Assembly (NCBI RefSeq): GCF_018403245.1
Contig: NZ_BOSH01000001.1
Coordinates: 899,777 to 963,776 of the forward strand
Direction of reading: 5' to 3'
DNA: 64,000 nt
Origin: Paenibacillus sp. J2TS4
Lineage (GTDB): Bacteria; Bacillota; Bacilli; Paenibacillales; NBRC-103111
Part shown: positions 1 to 7,770 of the stretch, in pieces
Position numbering within the stretch: the first letter of the stretch is position 1
How the letters are laid out: the number at the start of each line of letters is the position of its first letter
Translations under genes and position numbers: made by a program
Notes under the pieces: generated by a model
Told to the model about the DNA's origin: nothing
The model's database searches: none
The model's input: the letters and a program-made list of their open reading frames with translations, nothing else

Positions 1-1
1 G

Positions 2-568
2 AAGGAGAGTTATTCCAAATCTCCATCCCCTATATCCGTATTGATCACCGGTGGAAATCTTGGCGCTGGGGCGGGGGCGATTAAGTCAATCATTAATACT
101 ATTGGAGAGACCGGGAAAGTGAACTATACCGTTCTTTGCGGCAAGAATGAGGCATTGTATCAATATATTCGGAATATCAAACATCCTCAAATCATAGCGA
201 TGCCGTATATTCAATCGAGACAGGAAATGAACTCTTTGTATGGTCAAATCGATGCAATATTAACCAAGCCAGGCGGGGTGACGATTAGCGAATGCTTGTA
301 CAAAAAAATCCCGATCTTTGTCTATCATTCATTACCGGGACAGGAAGAATTCAACTTGCAGCATCTGCTGCGGCAGCAATTAGTTTTTTACTTGGACGAT
401 AGTAGTGAGGGGGTTGAGAATCAAATACTCACCCAATGGAACAATGAACATGAATTGTCACGCCTTAAAGACAGAGTCGACGAATACCATAAGCAGATCA
501 CAGATCCGGTGTCGGCTCTTCGCGAAGCTTTCTATGCATTGGAATACAAGCCCTCGCCGATCCAATGA
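2..568 (+). CDS. Glycosyltransferase, UgtP/MurG-like (C-terminal part; 5' end outside window)
   Basis: The reading frame is open to the left edge, so this is the C-terminal roughly 188 residues of a longer protein. A TTG at 41 is in frame but follows 13 open codons and is not the true start. The segment opens with a glycine-rich turn (ITGGNLGAG) and carries TKPGG-x-TI-x-ECL about 100 residues on, the UDP-sugar binding signature of the GT28 C-terminal domain shared by MurG and the diacylglycerol glucosyltransferases. Family members transfer a sugar from UDP-sugar to a lipid acceptor at the inner face of the membrane. The acceptor cannot be read from this fragment. A monogalactosyldiacylglycerol-synthase/UgtP-like enzyme is the best guess; MurG proper is less likely because the surrounding genes are not cell-division genes. 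Confidence 0.8.
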   Translation, partial: KESYSKSPSPISVLITGGNLGAGAGAIKSIINTIGETGKVNYTVLCGKNEALYQYIRNIKHPQIIAMPYIQSRQEMNSLYGQIDAILTKPGGVTISECLYKKIPIFVYHSLPGQEEFNLQHLLRQQLVFYLDDSSEGVENQILTQWNNEHELSRLKDRVDEYHKQITDPVSALREAFYALEYKPSPIQ

Positions 569-698
569 CCGCATCGCCTGTTGAGTTGGTTGACTTCAAT
601 GAAACCATAGCCGTTCCACTCTCTTGCAAGAACAGTTCATACCACTCAAAAGGGATATCTAATTGGAGTAAAATTTTGCGGATATCGATCGTCTTCAA
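498..698 (-). CDS. Small hypothetical protein, 66 aa, TTG start
   Basis: I do not recognise this protein. A TTG start at 698 lies 3 bases downstream of a strong Shine-Dalgarno stretch (GGAGGTGGG, 702-710 on the minus strand), which is why the TTG is preferred over a more distal ATG without a ribosome site. The N-terminal half (KTIDIRKILLQLDIPFEWYE) looks like a normal soluble amphipathic sequence. The 3' end overlaps the convergent glycosyltransferase gene by about 70 bases, and the last 20 or so residues, rich in Arg and Pro, look less natural. It is either a real small gene or a chance frame behind a good ribosome site. Confidence 0.4.
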   Translation of the reverse strand: MKTIDIRKILLQLDIPFEWYELFLQESGTAMVSLKSTNSTGDAVIGSARACIPMHRKLREEPTPDL

Positions 699-806
699 TT
701 TTCCCACCTCCAATATTTTTTCTGATCTCATATATCTCATTCCATTATAGAGAGGGCAAATCCGCTCTTATATTGCTTGCACTCGCTATTATAAACTACA
801 TGCAGA

Positions 807-834
807 TAAAAAAACCTCCCCCAAATAGGGGAGG
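807..834 (-). terminator. Intrinsic terminator of the minus-strand phosphatase-family gene
   Basis: CCTCCCC (815-821) pairs with GGGGAGG (828-834) around a 6-base loop. Read on the minus strand the hairpin is followed by a run of eight T. It lies about 75 bases past the stop of the gene ending at 909. Confidence 0.8.
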
Positions 835-908
835 AAGGGGGTGAATTTAACAAAAATTTCCGTTTTATTACATGGAAAGTCGTCTGTTTTAATGTCGGTG
901 CTGCTGTG

Positions 909-1643
909 TTATTTAAATTTTATAGTTGCCTGGACAGGCAGATGATCTGAGGCGACAGGCATCAGATGGACGACTTCTGCTGAGGTCACGTGCAGATGAT
1001 CGCTGATAAAGATGTAGTCTAGTTGTACTTTGGGCCGGAACGAAGGGAAAGTCAGGCAAGGAGTCGTACAAGCCGTATGGCAAACATCTGTAAGCCTCGC
1101 TGTTAAACTTCTCCATACCTTGGATTGAGGTCTTGTATTGAAATCCCCTAATAAGATCAGAGGCTGTTCTACATTCGCTAGTTGATTGAAAATGAAGCTT
1201 ACCTGCTTCATTTGGATATAAGGAGTCAGGCTGAGATGAGTAACGTACAGATTCAGTGGTTGTCCTTCAATAAGCAGACCTACCTCCAGCAAAGCCCGAT
1301 CCTCCAAATTAATGGGCGATACGGCAAAAACGTAGTTTCTATGCTCTGTAATAGGGAAGCGGGAAAGAACGGCGTTCCCGTATTGCCGGGGGATGAAGTT
1401 AGTTCTTCTTGAAGGTTTTCTGGTTATTCCCGAACCAAAAACCCGGTTCATCCCCAATCGCTCCGATAACCAGCTTACCTGATCTATATAGCCGCTTCTG
1501 CCTGCAAAATGCTTGTCTACTTCATTAAGCGCAATGACATCCGCATTGCATGCCTCAATGACCTGGGCAATCCGTTCCAAATTCACTTTCCCGTCCGTTC
1601 CTCGGCCATGATGAATATTAAACGTGAGTACTTTTATTTCCAT
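909..1643 (-). CDS. Endonuclease/exonuclease/phosphatase family protein
   Basis: A 244-residue soluble protein of the EEP (DNase I-like) fold. In order it shows VLTFNIHHG near the N-terminus (metal/Asn motif), ALNEVD around residue 40 (metal-binding Glu), TRKPSRRTN, YVTHLSL around residue 135, LLGDFNTRP around residue 165 (catalytic GDFN), LDYIFIS and the final ASDHLPV (catalytic His). All catalytic blocks are present, so it should be an active phosphodiesterase or nuclease. Members act on nucleic acids, inositol phosphates or sphingolipids; the substrate is not evident, and no signal peptide is seen. The ATG at 1643 is chosen because GGAG sits 7 bases upstream; an ATG eight codons earlier lacks a ribosome site. 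It is monocistronic, with a terminator downstream. Confidence 0.85.
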   Translation of the reverse strand: MEIKVLTFNIHHGRGTDGKVNLERIAQVIEACNADVIALNEVDKHFAGRSGYIDQVSWLSERLGMNRVFGSGITRKPSRRTNFIPRQYGNAVLSRFPITEHRNYVFAVSPINLEDRALLEVGLLIEGQPLNLYVTHLSLTPYIQMKQVSFIFNQLANVEQPLILLGDFNTRPQSKVWRSLTARLTDVCHTACTTPCLTFPSFRPKVQLDYIFISDHLHVTSAEVVHLMPVASDHLPVQATIKFK

Positions 1644-1851
1644 AGTGTTCTCCGTATTATTCTGCAATTTACTCTTCGTATTATTTCCAAATAATTGGAA
1701 TTTATGATCGGAACGGCTAGTATTTTATTCGGACGGTAGAAATTTTACTTAAAGATCTACTTCCTAAGCTAGTTTAGCATAACCGGCTATCTATATCCCA
1801 TAATCATTCAACCTCAGCCAGCTTCAATATTGAAGTTCTCGAAAGCCCTTG

Positions 1852-3204
1852 TCAGAAAATCCATATGACCCAATAAGCAAGAACGACCAAAGTGAACACC
1901 ACTGTAATCGGGATGACGGCATAAGTGACCTTCAAGTAATCTCCCCAGCTTATTTTTACTTTATTTCTCTTAAGAATGTGCATCCACATCAGCGTAGCAA
2001 GCGTTCCGATAGGCAGGAGCAGGGAGCCCATGTCGCTGCCAATGACGCTGGCCAAGTATGAAATTTTAAGCGTAAGAGGATCCAGGTCCATATTGGTCAA
2101 GGCAAGCGTTCCGACCATTAAAGCCGGATGGTTGTTGAACAGATTGGACAGAACTGACAGCAGGCCTCCCATAAGGACACTGGCATGCAGCAGGCTTCCG
2201 GAGACGATCGGCTGCAGGAACTGGATAAGCATGTCGGTCAAGCCAATATTATTCAGACCGTATATAATTACATACATACTGAAGGCGAAGACGAGGATGT
2301 TCCAAGGTGTTTTTTTGATCATATCCTCGGGTGTAATCTTGAGATAATACCAGCGCCAGCCAAGCAATAAGGCCGAACCAATGACAGCCGCTAACGGAAC
2401 GGGGAAATGAAAGTATGAAGCTACAAATAAACTAATTCTAACTGCAAAGACAAAGATTAAAATATTACGCATGAATCGGGTCCGATTTTCACTGGAAATG
2501 AGCGGCTGCTTGTCTTTTAATGGGTGGTTGCCTGAGGCATGGGAGAAATTCCAGTATCCCGGCGTCGGTCCGGGAAGCTCACGCGGCAAGACGCGATAGA
2601 AGGTGAGAAAAAGCAGAGTCGTTAGCAGGAGAAGCCCGAGTGTTGCCGGGACGAACATCATCGCTGTATGCATGTACAGGTCCATGTCTACTATTTTTAA
2701 AGCTATCAGGTTAACGATATTGCTTACTCCTATAGGGGCGCTCGAGGCTGTGGCAATTAATGCTCCAGAGATTAGATAAGGTATTTTTTGCTGGTTTTTC
2801 AGCCCCAGGTAGTGGAGTAACAAGAGTAGGATCGGTGTTGTAATCAAGATACTCCCATCGTTGTTGACGAATAAGGTCATAAGAAAGCATAACAGATTCG
2901 TGTACCAGAACAGGCGGATCCCGGATCCTTTAGCTTTGATGGCTAAATTTTCCGCAGCCCAATGGAAAAATCCGAAGCTTTCCAGAACAATGGCCATGAC
3001 GATTGTCGCCATAATAGTGACGGCGGCCCCGCCTATCGTTTCTGTAATTATTCCCAGGTCTGCCAAAGTCACGCTGCCGCTAAGCAAAACAATGATCGCA
3101 CCAACGGTTGCCGGGATCGCCTCATTCACATGGGGACGCCAGAAAATAAAGGCTATCGTGAATAAAAAGGAAATGATCGTAAGGGGCACCATTAAATCAT
3201 TCAT
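1852..3204 (-). CDS. ArsB/NhaD-type ion transporter (putative arsenite or anion permease)
   Basis: A 450-residue integral membrane protein with about 11-12 hydrophobic segments, the usual length for the ArsB branch of the ion transporter superfamily. The conserved FVNNDGSILITTP loop (around residues 112-125) and the repeat-related LFNNHPALMVGTLAL segment (around 350-365) match the two inverted-repeat re-entrant regions of ArsB/CitMHS-type carriers. No arsR, arsC or arsA gene lies nearby, so arsenite efflux is only the family-based guess; citrate or other anion transport is possible. GAGG stands 8-10 bases before the ATG at 3204. The gene stands alone between the phosphatase-family gene and the divergent acyltransferase gene. 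Confidence 0.8.
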   Translation of the reverse strand: MNDLMVPLTIISFLFTIAFIFWRPHVNEAIPATVGAIIVLLSGSVTLADLGIITETIGGAAVTIMATIVMAIVLESFGFFHWAAENLAIKAKGSGIRLFWYTNLLCFLMTLFVNNDGSILITTPILLLLLHYLGLKNQQKIPYLISGALIATASSAPIGVSNIVNLIALKIVDMDLYMHTAMMFVPATLGLLLLTTLLFLTFYRVLPRELPGPTPGYWNFSHASGNHPLKDKQPLISSENRTRFMRNILIFVFAVRISLFVASYFHFPVPLAAVIGSALLLGWRWYYLKITPEDMIKKTPWNILVFAFSMYVIIYGLNNIGLTDMLIQFLQPIVSGSLLHASVLMGGLLSVLSNLFNNHPALMVGTLALTNMDLDPLTLKISYLASVIGSDMGSLLLPIGTLATLMWMHILKRNKVKISWGDYLKVTYAVIPITVVFTLVVLAYWVIWIF

Positions 3205-3519
3205 CTGTTTAACCTCATTTCTGCTTGATATATTCAGAGGCTCCCTTTTTTGTCACCATCTAGTTTCTTCATTTCCTATGAATAAGAGTACGAATCTACC
3301 CTAGTATTTTCCCTCCTCTATACTTGTCTGTAATAAGCATTTGCTGTATTTATACGCGTGCGGCGGACCGTTCGAACTAAACGCTTTTCTCAATTTCTAT
3401 TATTTTCAACTAGTAGCTTTCCCCGGTATTTGTCTCTCCCGGATAGCTATCATTTATCGAAATCTATCAATAAGCATGACAATTAATCTACGAGATTTTA
3501 GCTGAGGCGGTTAATGGAA

Positions 3520-3549
3520 TGAACCTGTCCCCTCTCAGGCTCGCCTATA
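3520..3549 (+). promoter_or_regulatory. Predicted ECF sigma-factor promoter P1 (TGAACC-N16-CGCCTATA)
   Basis: TGAACC at 3520-3525 and CGCCTATA at 3542-3549 are separated by exactly 16 bases. The same two boxes at the same spacing precede the deacetylase gene and the ECF sigma gene (6193-6222 and 7147-7176). This is the layout of ECF promoters (AAC-type -35, CG-type -10). It would drive the acyltransferase operon with a leader of roughly 85 bases. Confidence 0.75.
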
Positions 3550-3568
3550 GTAGGAAGGTCGACGGTTG

Positions 3569-3600
3569 TTGACTTTTTCAAGCCGAATATCTATTTCGGC
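3569..3600 (+). promoter_or_regulatory. Possible housekeeping promoter with overlapping palindrome
   Basis: TTGACT (3569-3574) and TATTTC (3592-3597) lie 17 bases apart, a moderate sigma-A match. A palindrome GCCGAA-N7-TTCGGC (3582-3587/3595-3600) overlaps the -10 box and could be an operator. It lies between P1 and the acyltransferase gene, so that gene may have two promoters. The rest of 3205-3640 shows no gene. Confidence 0.4.
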
Positions 3601-3639
3601 ACTGTGGCGGCAAAATGAAGGTTAGAGAGGACTTCTTCC

Positions 3640-5070
3640 GTGATTTTTTCATCCTACAGCTTTATTTTTGTTTTTCTTCCCGTAACTTTGTTTGTTTACC
3701 GGCTGCTGGTCATTTGGAGAAGGTATTCCTCCGCCAAGTTATGGCTGGTGGCAGCGTCCCTGTACTTTTATGCCCAGGGCAGCTCCGAGTTCGTGCTATG
3801 GTTTGTGGCGGCCATTCTGTTCAACTATGCACTGGGTGGCAGGATTCGAAGGCTGGACGGATCGGACAAGAAGTCGCGTCGGTCCAAGCGGATTCTGTTG
3901 GCTGTCGGGCTGGCTCAAAATCTTGCGTTATTGGGCTATTATAAATACACCAACTTTTTTATAGAAAACCTTAACGCGCTCACCGGCCAATCGCTCACCT
4001 TGAAGTCCATAGTTCTGCCGTTGGGAATTTCCTTCTTCACGTTTCAACTGATTGCTTATCTGGTGGACTGTTATAGGGGCAGAGTGGAGGAGCATTCGGT
4101 CATCGATTATTTGGTATTTATTACTTTCTTCCCGCAATTGATCGTCGGGCCTATCGTTCATCACGGAGATATTATTCCCCAACTGAATCAGCACAGGCAG
4201 GCGTTCTTTAACAAAGCCGACGTTATGCTGGGCCTGTATCTGTTCTCTATCGGCTGCGCCAAGAAGCTGGTGCTGGCCGATCCGCTAACCGCCTATGCGG
4301 AAGCCTTCCTGGCCGATCTGCCGGGAGCGGATCCGCTGACGGGGTGGACGGCGGTTGTCAGCTATACTCTGTCGTATTATTTCGATTTATCGGGCTACGC
4401 GGATATGGCTATCGGCTTGGGCTGGTTATTCGGAATCCGGCTGCCGCACAACTTTGACTCGCCCTATAAAGCGAGAAATTTCCGGGAGTATTGGCAGAAA
4501 TGGCATATGACGCTTTCCAGGTTTCTTGGCGACTACATCTTCCGCAGCATCTACCGGAAAGGGGCCGGAAGCGGAAGATTCTATTCGGCCGTGCTTGTGA
4601 CTTTCCTGGTTTCGGGGATATGGCATGGAGCCGGCTGGCACTTTGTCCTTTGGGGACTCATCAACGGCATCTTCGTTTGCGCGGCCCATTATATGACCCG
4701 GAATAAGCTGCGCCTTCCTTTTCTGCTGGCATGGGCCATGACCTTCGCGGGGATTGTGGGGACGAGAATTTTGTTCGTTTCGTCAGGAGCTGCACAGAGC
4801 GTGGAGGTGTTCCGCAAGCTGTTTAATATTCAGGAAGTCTTGGATGCTGCGGATTGGGGAATGCGTCTGGCTTCTTTTATCGCCTTTAACTTGTATCCTA
4901 TCCTTCTGCTGATTATATCTCTGGGCATCGCATTGTTTGTCAAAAATACGAGAGAAATGACGGAAAACTTCGTCCCGAGCCGTAAGCATGCGATTTGGGC
5001 GGCTTTTCTGCTTGTGCTCGCTTTGTTCCATATGACAGAAGTATCCGATTTTCTATATTTTCAATTTTGA
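3640..5070 (+). CDS. MBOAT-family O-acyltransferase (AlgI/DltB-like)
   Basis: A 476-residue polytopic protein of the membrane-bound O-acyltransferase family. It begins MIFSSYSFIFVFLPV, the typical AlgI N-terminus, and contains SGYADMAIGLGWLFG, NFREYWQKWHMTLSRFLGDYIF and SGIWHGAGWHFVLWG; His329 in the last block is the likely invariant MBOAT histidine. Such proteins move acyl groups from a cytoplasmic donor across the membrane onto extracellular polymers such as exopolysaccharide, teichoic acid or peptidoglycan. The start is GTG at 3640, with GAGAGG ending 9 bases upstream. The next gene, a DltD/AlgJ-like protein, starts 10 bases after the stop, so the two form an operon and probably a working pair. 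A predicted ECF promoter lies upstream. The polymer acylated is not evident; no dltA or dltC is present, which argues against D-alanylation. Confidence 0.9.
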   Translation: MIFSSYSFIFVFLPVTLFVYRLLVIWRRYSSAKLWLVAASLYFYAQGSSEFVLWFVAAILFNYALGGRIRRLDGSDKKSRRSKRILLAVGLAQNLALLGYYKYTNFFIENLNALTGQSLTLKSIVLPLGISFFTFQLIAYLVDCYRGRVEEHSVIDYLVFITFFPQLIVGPIVHHGDIIPQLNQHRQAFFNKADVMLGLYLFSIGCAKKLVLADPLTAYAEAFLADLPGADPLTGWTAVVSYTLSYYFDLSGYADMAIGLGWLFGIRLPHNFDSPYKARNFREYWQKWHMTLSRFLGDYIFRSIYRKGAGSGRFYSAVLVTFLVSGIWHGAGWHFVLWGLINGIFVCAAHYMTRNKLRLPFLLAWAMTFAGIVGTRILFVSSGAAQSVEVFRKLFNIQEVLDAADWGMRLASFIAFNLYPILLLIISLGIALFVKNTREMTENFVPSRKHAIWAAFLLVLALFHMTEVSDFLYFQF

Positions 5071-5080
5071 GGTGGGTATC

Positions 5081-6139
5081 ATGACATTCCGCAAGTGGGC
5101 AGTTATCTTCGGCGGCGCCATGCTGGCGACCGCCGTCTTGCTCGGTCTCTTCAATTATGTTGTGGACCCGTTCGGCGTGTTCGGAGACAAGCTGCTGAAA
5201 TGGCATTCCTATAATATGGTCAATAATCCCCGCCTCGCTAAGATTGCTTACCTGGATCAGTATCATGAGCGTTATGATTCTTATGTCATCGGGGGCTCGA
5301 AGTCCAGCTCGCTGGACCCGGCACTGCTGAATCAATATTACGGCGATGCGAAATTTTACAGCATGCTGATGTACGGAGGGGATTTCCATGACTATGAGAA
5401 AACTCTCTATTATCTCGCGGAGCATTATGAAGTCAAGAATATCGTTCTTCATATGAGCTTGCAGGAGATCAACCACTATAACGTCAATTCCGAGACCTTT
5501 GATCCGAAGAAGAACTTGCATGCCAAAGTATCCGGACAATCGCCCGCCGGTTTTTATTTCCGTTATTTAACGCTTCACCCGAAATACAGCTTTTCCAAGC
5601 TGGAGGGCTTGGCCAGAAGGGCGGTAGATCCGGACGAGTTTACTCAGATCAAGCCTGAGGACGGAGTTTATAACAAAGTGAAGCGGGATGCGGAAGAGCT
5701 GGGGAGCATCGAAGACTTCCTGGCCAATCATCCCGATTATGCCGTTCCTGTAGGGAGGCTTGACGCCTCCGCCATGCATCAGAACGTGGAGACGTTAAGA
5801 CGGATGAAGGAATACTGCGAGGCAAAAGGGATCAGCTTCACCTTCGTGGCCGGTGCCACATCCAATATGGAGTTGGAAAGCTATTCTTTGAAGGATTTAA
5901 AAAAGTACTGGGCCGAACTCGCTGAAGTAACGGACTTCTGGGATTTTTCGGGCTATACGCCGATCAGCTCCGACCCCAGAAATTTCTATGACTCCATGCA
6001 TTACAGAAACAGCGTCGGCCGGATGATGTTGGCTTATATGTTCCAAGACGATACGATCTATGTTCCGGCGCAGTTTGGACATTACACGACGAAGGAAAAT
6101 GTGAAGGAGCACAGCGAGAGGATTTTTACGAAGCCGTGA
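5081..6139 (+). CDS. DltD/AlgJ-like SGNH-fold partner of the MBOAT acyltransferase
   Basis: A 352-residue protein with one N-terminal membrane anchor (about residues 5-27) followed by an extracytoplasmic domain. GGSKSSS at residues 71-77 resembles the Gly-x-Ser nucleophile block seen in DltD and AlgJ/AlgX, and D304-S-M-H307 in YDSMHY fits the C-terminal Asp-x-x-His block, so a Ser-His-Asp hydrolase/transferase fold is likely. Such proteins take the acyl group delivered by the partner MBOAT channel and place it on the polymer. ATG 5081 is preferred over GTG 5072 because GAGGTG is 6 bases upstream of it. Function is inferred from motif and operon; overall identity to DltD looks low. Confidence 0.7.
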   Translation: MTFRKWAVIFGGAMLATAVLLGLFNYVVDPFGVFGDKLLKWHSYNMVNNPRLAKIAYLDQYHERYDSYVIGGSKSSSLDPALLNQYYGDAKFYSMLMYGGDFHDYEKTLYYLAEHYEVKNIVLHMSLQEINHYNVNSETFDPKKNLHAKVSGQSPAGFYFRYLTLHPKYSFSKLEGLARRAVDPDEFTQIKPEDGVYNKVKRDAEELGSIEDFLANHPDYAVPVGRLDASAMHQNVETLRRMKEYCEAKGISFTFVAGATSNMELESYSLKDLKKYWAELAEVTDFWDFSGYTPISSDPRNFYDSMHYRNSVGRMMLAYMFQDDTIYVPAQFGHYTTKENVKEHSERIFTKP

Positions 6140-6192
6140 TGGGTTTTCATATGAGCAGGGGAGCGGGATGCGCCTAATTCCAACTAGAGCTT

Positions 6193-6254
6193 TGAACCGG
6201 AAGAGGATGCTGTTCGCCTATAGGTTATCCAAAATACAGTCAGAGACCTATAGG
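6193..6254 (+). promoter_or_regulatory. Predicted ECF promoter P2 plus inverted repeat
   Basis: TGAACC (6193-6198), 16 bases, then CGCCTATA (6215-6222). The -10 region is also the left arm of an inverted repeat, CCTATAGGT (6217-6225) and ACCTATAGG (6246-6254), whose right arm abuts the ribosome site of the deacetylase gene. The promoter matches P1 and P3 box for box; the inverted repeat is unique to this copy. Confidence 0.75.
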
Positions 6255-6262
6255 GGGACAGT

Positions 6263-7138
6263 ATGCGAAGAATAATTATCCTGATATTGACTTTAGTCTT
6301 ACTATCGGTGACAGCCTGTGCGAGCAGGCCGGAGACCATGCAGCAAGCCGGCCCGATTTGGTATGAAAACAAGGCCATCGTCTTGCTGTACCATGATGTT
6401 GTCGATTCCAGAGAGGGGGGAGCGGCAGACGAAGTCTCAACGATTAGTTCGGATCAGTTTGAGGCTCATTTGCTGGCCTTGAAAGACAACGGGTATCGGA
6501 TTATTCCAATGGAGGATTACATCCAATTCGTCCTGCATCAGAAACCGATCCCCGCCAATTCTGTCGTCATTACTTTCGACGATGGGTACGAGAACTTCTA
6601 TACTCAGGCCTATCCCATTCTGAAAAAACACGGTGTGACGGCGAGCAATTTTATTATCGGAATTTATTCGGACACTTATTATCCGGATGCGGAGCCTCAT
6701 CTGACCTGGGAGCAGATGAAGGAGCTGAAACAGAACACAATGGGGATTTATAGCCATACCTATAACCTGCATCGTATGGCAAATAGGGGAAAAGACCAGA
6801 CGGGACCGGCGTTAACCCATAAACTGTTCCTGGAACAGAAACAGAGATTGGAAACGGAAGAAGAGCTCAAGCGGAGGGTCAAGAGTGATCTGGAGTTTAT
6901 GAACCGGCGGATAGCCGATGAGCTTGGGGAACAGACTCCGCTGTTAGCTTTTCCCTATGGCGAATATACCGATTTGACGGTAGAATTAGCCGAGGAGGCC
7001 GGGATTCCAATCTTTTTTACGACCCGGGAGGGGATTAATTCCTCCACGGATAAGCTCGTGTACCGAATTAATGCGGGGGAGCCTTTTATAACCGCCGAAG
7101 CTTTAATTCAAATTTTAAAAAAATATAGTAAACCATGA
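6263..7138 (+). CDS. Polysaccharide deacetylase lipoprotein (NodB/PgaB-like)
   Basis: A 291-residue protein with a lipoprotein signal peptide ending SVTAC (lipid-bearing Cys19), so it is probably anchored on the outer face of the membrane. The NodB fold motifs are in order: YHDV (43-46), TFDDG (104-108, catalytic base and metal Asp), H165-TYNL-H170 (metal His pair) and AFPYG near residue 230. The short YHDV start and layout resemble PgaB/IcaB-type enzymes that de-N-acetylate poly-N-acetylglucosamine; peptidoglycan or another glycan is possible. It has its own copy of the TGAACC/CGCCTATA promoter, which places it in the same regulon as the acyltransferase pair and the sigma factor. Confidence 0.88.
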   Translation: MRRIIILILTLVLLSVTACASRPETMQQAGPIWYENKAIVLLYHDVVDSREGGAADEVSTISSDQFEAHLLALKDNGYRIIPMEDYIQFVLHQKPIPANSVVITFDDGYENFYTQAYPILKKHGVTASNFIIGIYSDTYYPDAEPHLTWEQMKELKQNTMGIYSHTYNLHRMANRGKDQTGPALTHKLFLEQKQRLETEEELKRRVKSDLEFMNRRIADELGEQTPLLAFPYGEYTDLTVELAEEAGIPIFFTTREGINSSTDKLVYRINAGEPFITAEALIQILKKYSKP

Positions 7139-7146
7139 AAAATGAA

Positions 7147-7176
7147 TGAACCGATCTTTCGTTTGGTTCGCCTATA
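7147..7176 (+). promoter_or_regulatory. Predicted ECF promoter P3 (autoregulatory)
   Basis: TGAACC (7147-7152), 16 bases, CGCCTATA (7169-7176), directly upstream of the ECF sigma gene. Identical boxes at identical spacing occur at P1 and P2. Autoregulation is the usual way an ECF factor's own promoter reveals its specificity. Confidence 0.8.
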
Positions 7177-7206
7177 TAGAGCAGGTCTAATTGGAAGGTG
7201 AAGCAA

Positions 7207-7770
7207 ATGGATAATATAGAGAGCTTGGTAAGGCAATGCCGCGATGGAGATAAAGAAGCCTTCTTCAAGCTGGTAGAGCCGCTGCTGGGGCGTGCCTACC
7301 GGACGGCGTCCGCTATTTTGCGATCCAGCCATTTGGCGGAGGACGCGATGCAAAATGCCCTTATGGAAGCTTATCAGGCCATCATGAATGAGAAGAAGAT
7401 AAGAAATTTTACAAGCTGGTTCAATCATTTGGCGGCATGCCGTTCTCTGGATCTGGCCAGACAAAGGTCCAGGCTGGCTAACCGCTCAGGAGATATCGAT
7501 GAGGTCCAGATTCCCGATGAGCAGGCTTCTCCTATAGAAGAGGTCCTGCAAAAGGAGTTGGGGTCCGAGCTGTGGGATTCTATCATGTCATTGGATATTC
7601 ATCACCGCTCGGTCATTGTTTTGTACTATTACCAGGAGCTGTCCATAGACGAAATAGCGGATGCCCTGGGCATAAAAAAAGGGACTGTCAAATCACGGCT
7701 GCATAACGCCAGACTGAAGCTGAGCCGCCTGGCCACACCATTAAATCCCAAGCAGGTGATCGGATGTTAG
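7207..7770 (+). CDS. ECF-family RNA polymerase sigma factor
   Basis: A 187-residue sigma-70 family protein of ECF size. Region 2 covers about residues 10-80 (AFFKLVEPLLGRAYRTAS, then HLAEDAMQNALMEAY) and region 4 about 125-180 (LDIHHRSVIVLYYYQELSIDEIADAL, then KKGTVKSRLHNAR recognition helix). ATG 7207 is used because AAGGTG ends 6 bases before it; an in-frame GTG at 7198 lies inside that ribosome site. The stop overlaps the start of the next gene, the anti-sigma factor, by 7 bases, so the pair is translationally coupled. Its predicted promoter P3 recurs before the deacetylase and acyltransferase genes, which suggests it controls an envelope-modification response similar in logic to B. subtilis SigV and OatA. 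Confidence 0.92.
   Translation: MDNIESLVRQCRDGDKEAFFKLVEPLLGRAYRTASAILRSSHLAEDAMQNALMEAYQAIMNEKKIRNFTSWFNHLAACRSLDLARQRSRLANRSGDIDEVQIPDEQASPIEEVLQKELGSELWDSIMSLDIHHRSVIVLYYYQELSIDEIADALGIKKGTVKSRLHNARLKLSRLATPLNPKQVIGC

Noticed and set aside
3640..6139. Teichoic-acid D-alanylation (dlt) operon
   Set aside because: DltB- and DltD-like proteins are present but dltA and dltC are absent, so the acyl donor is probably not D-alanyl-DltC.
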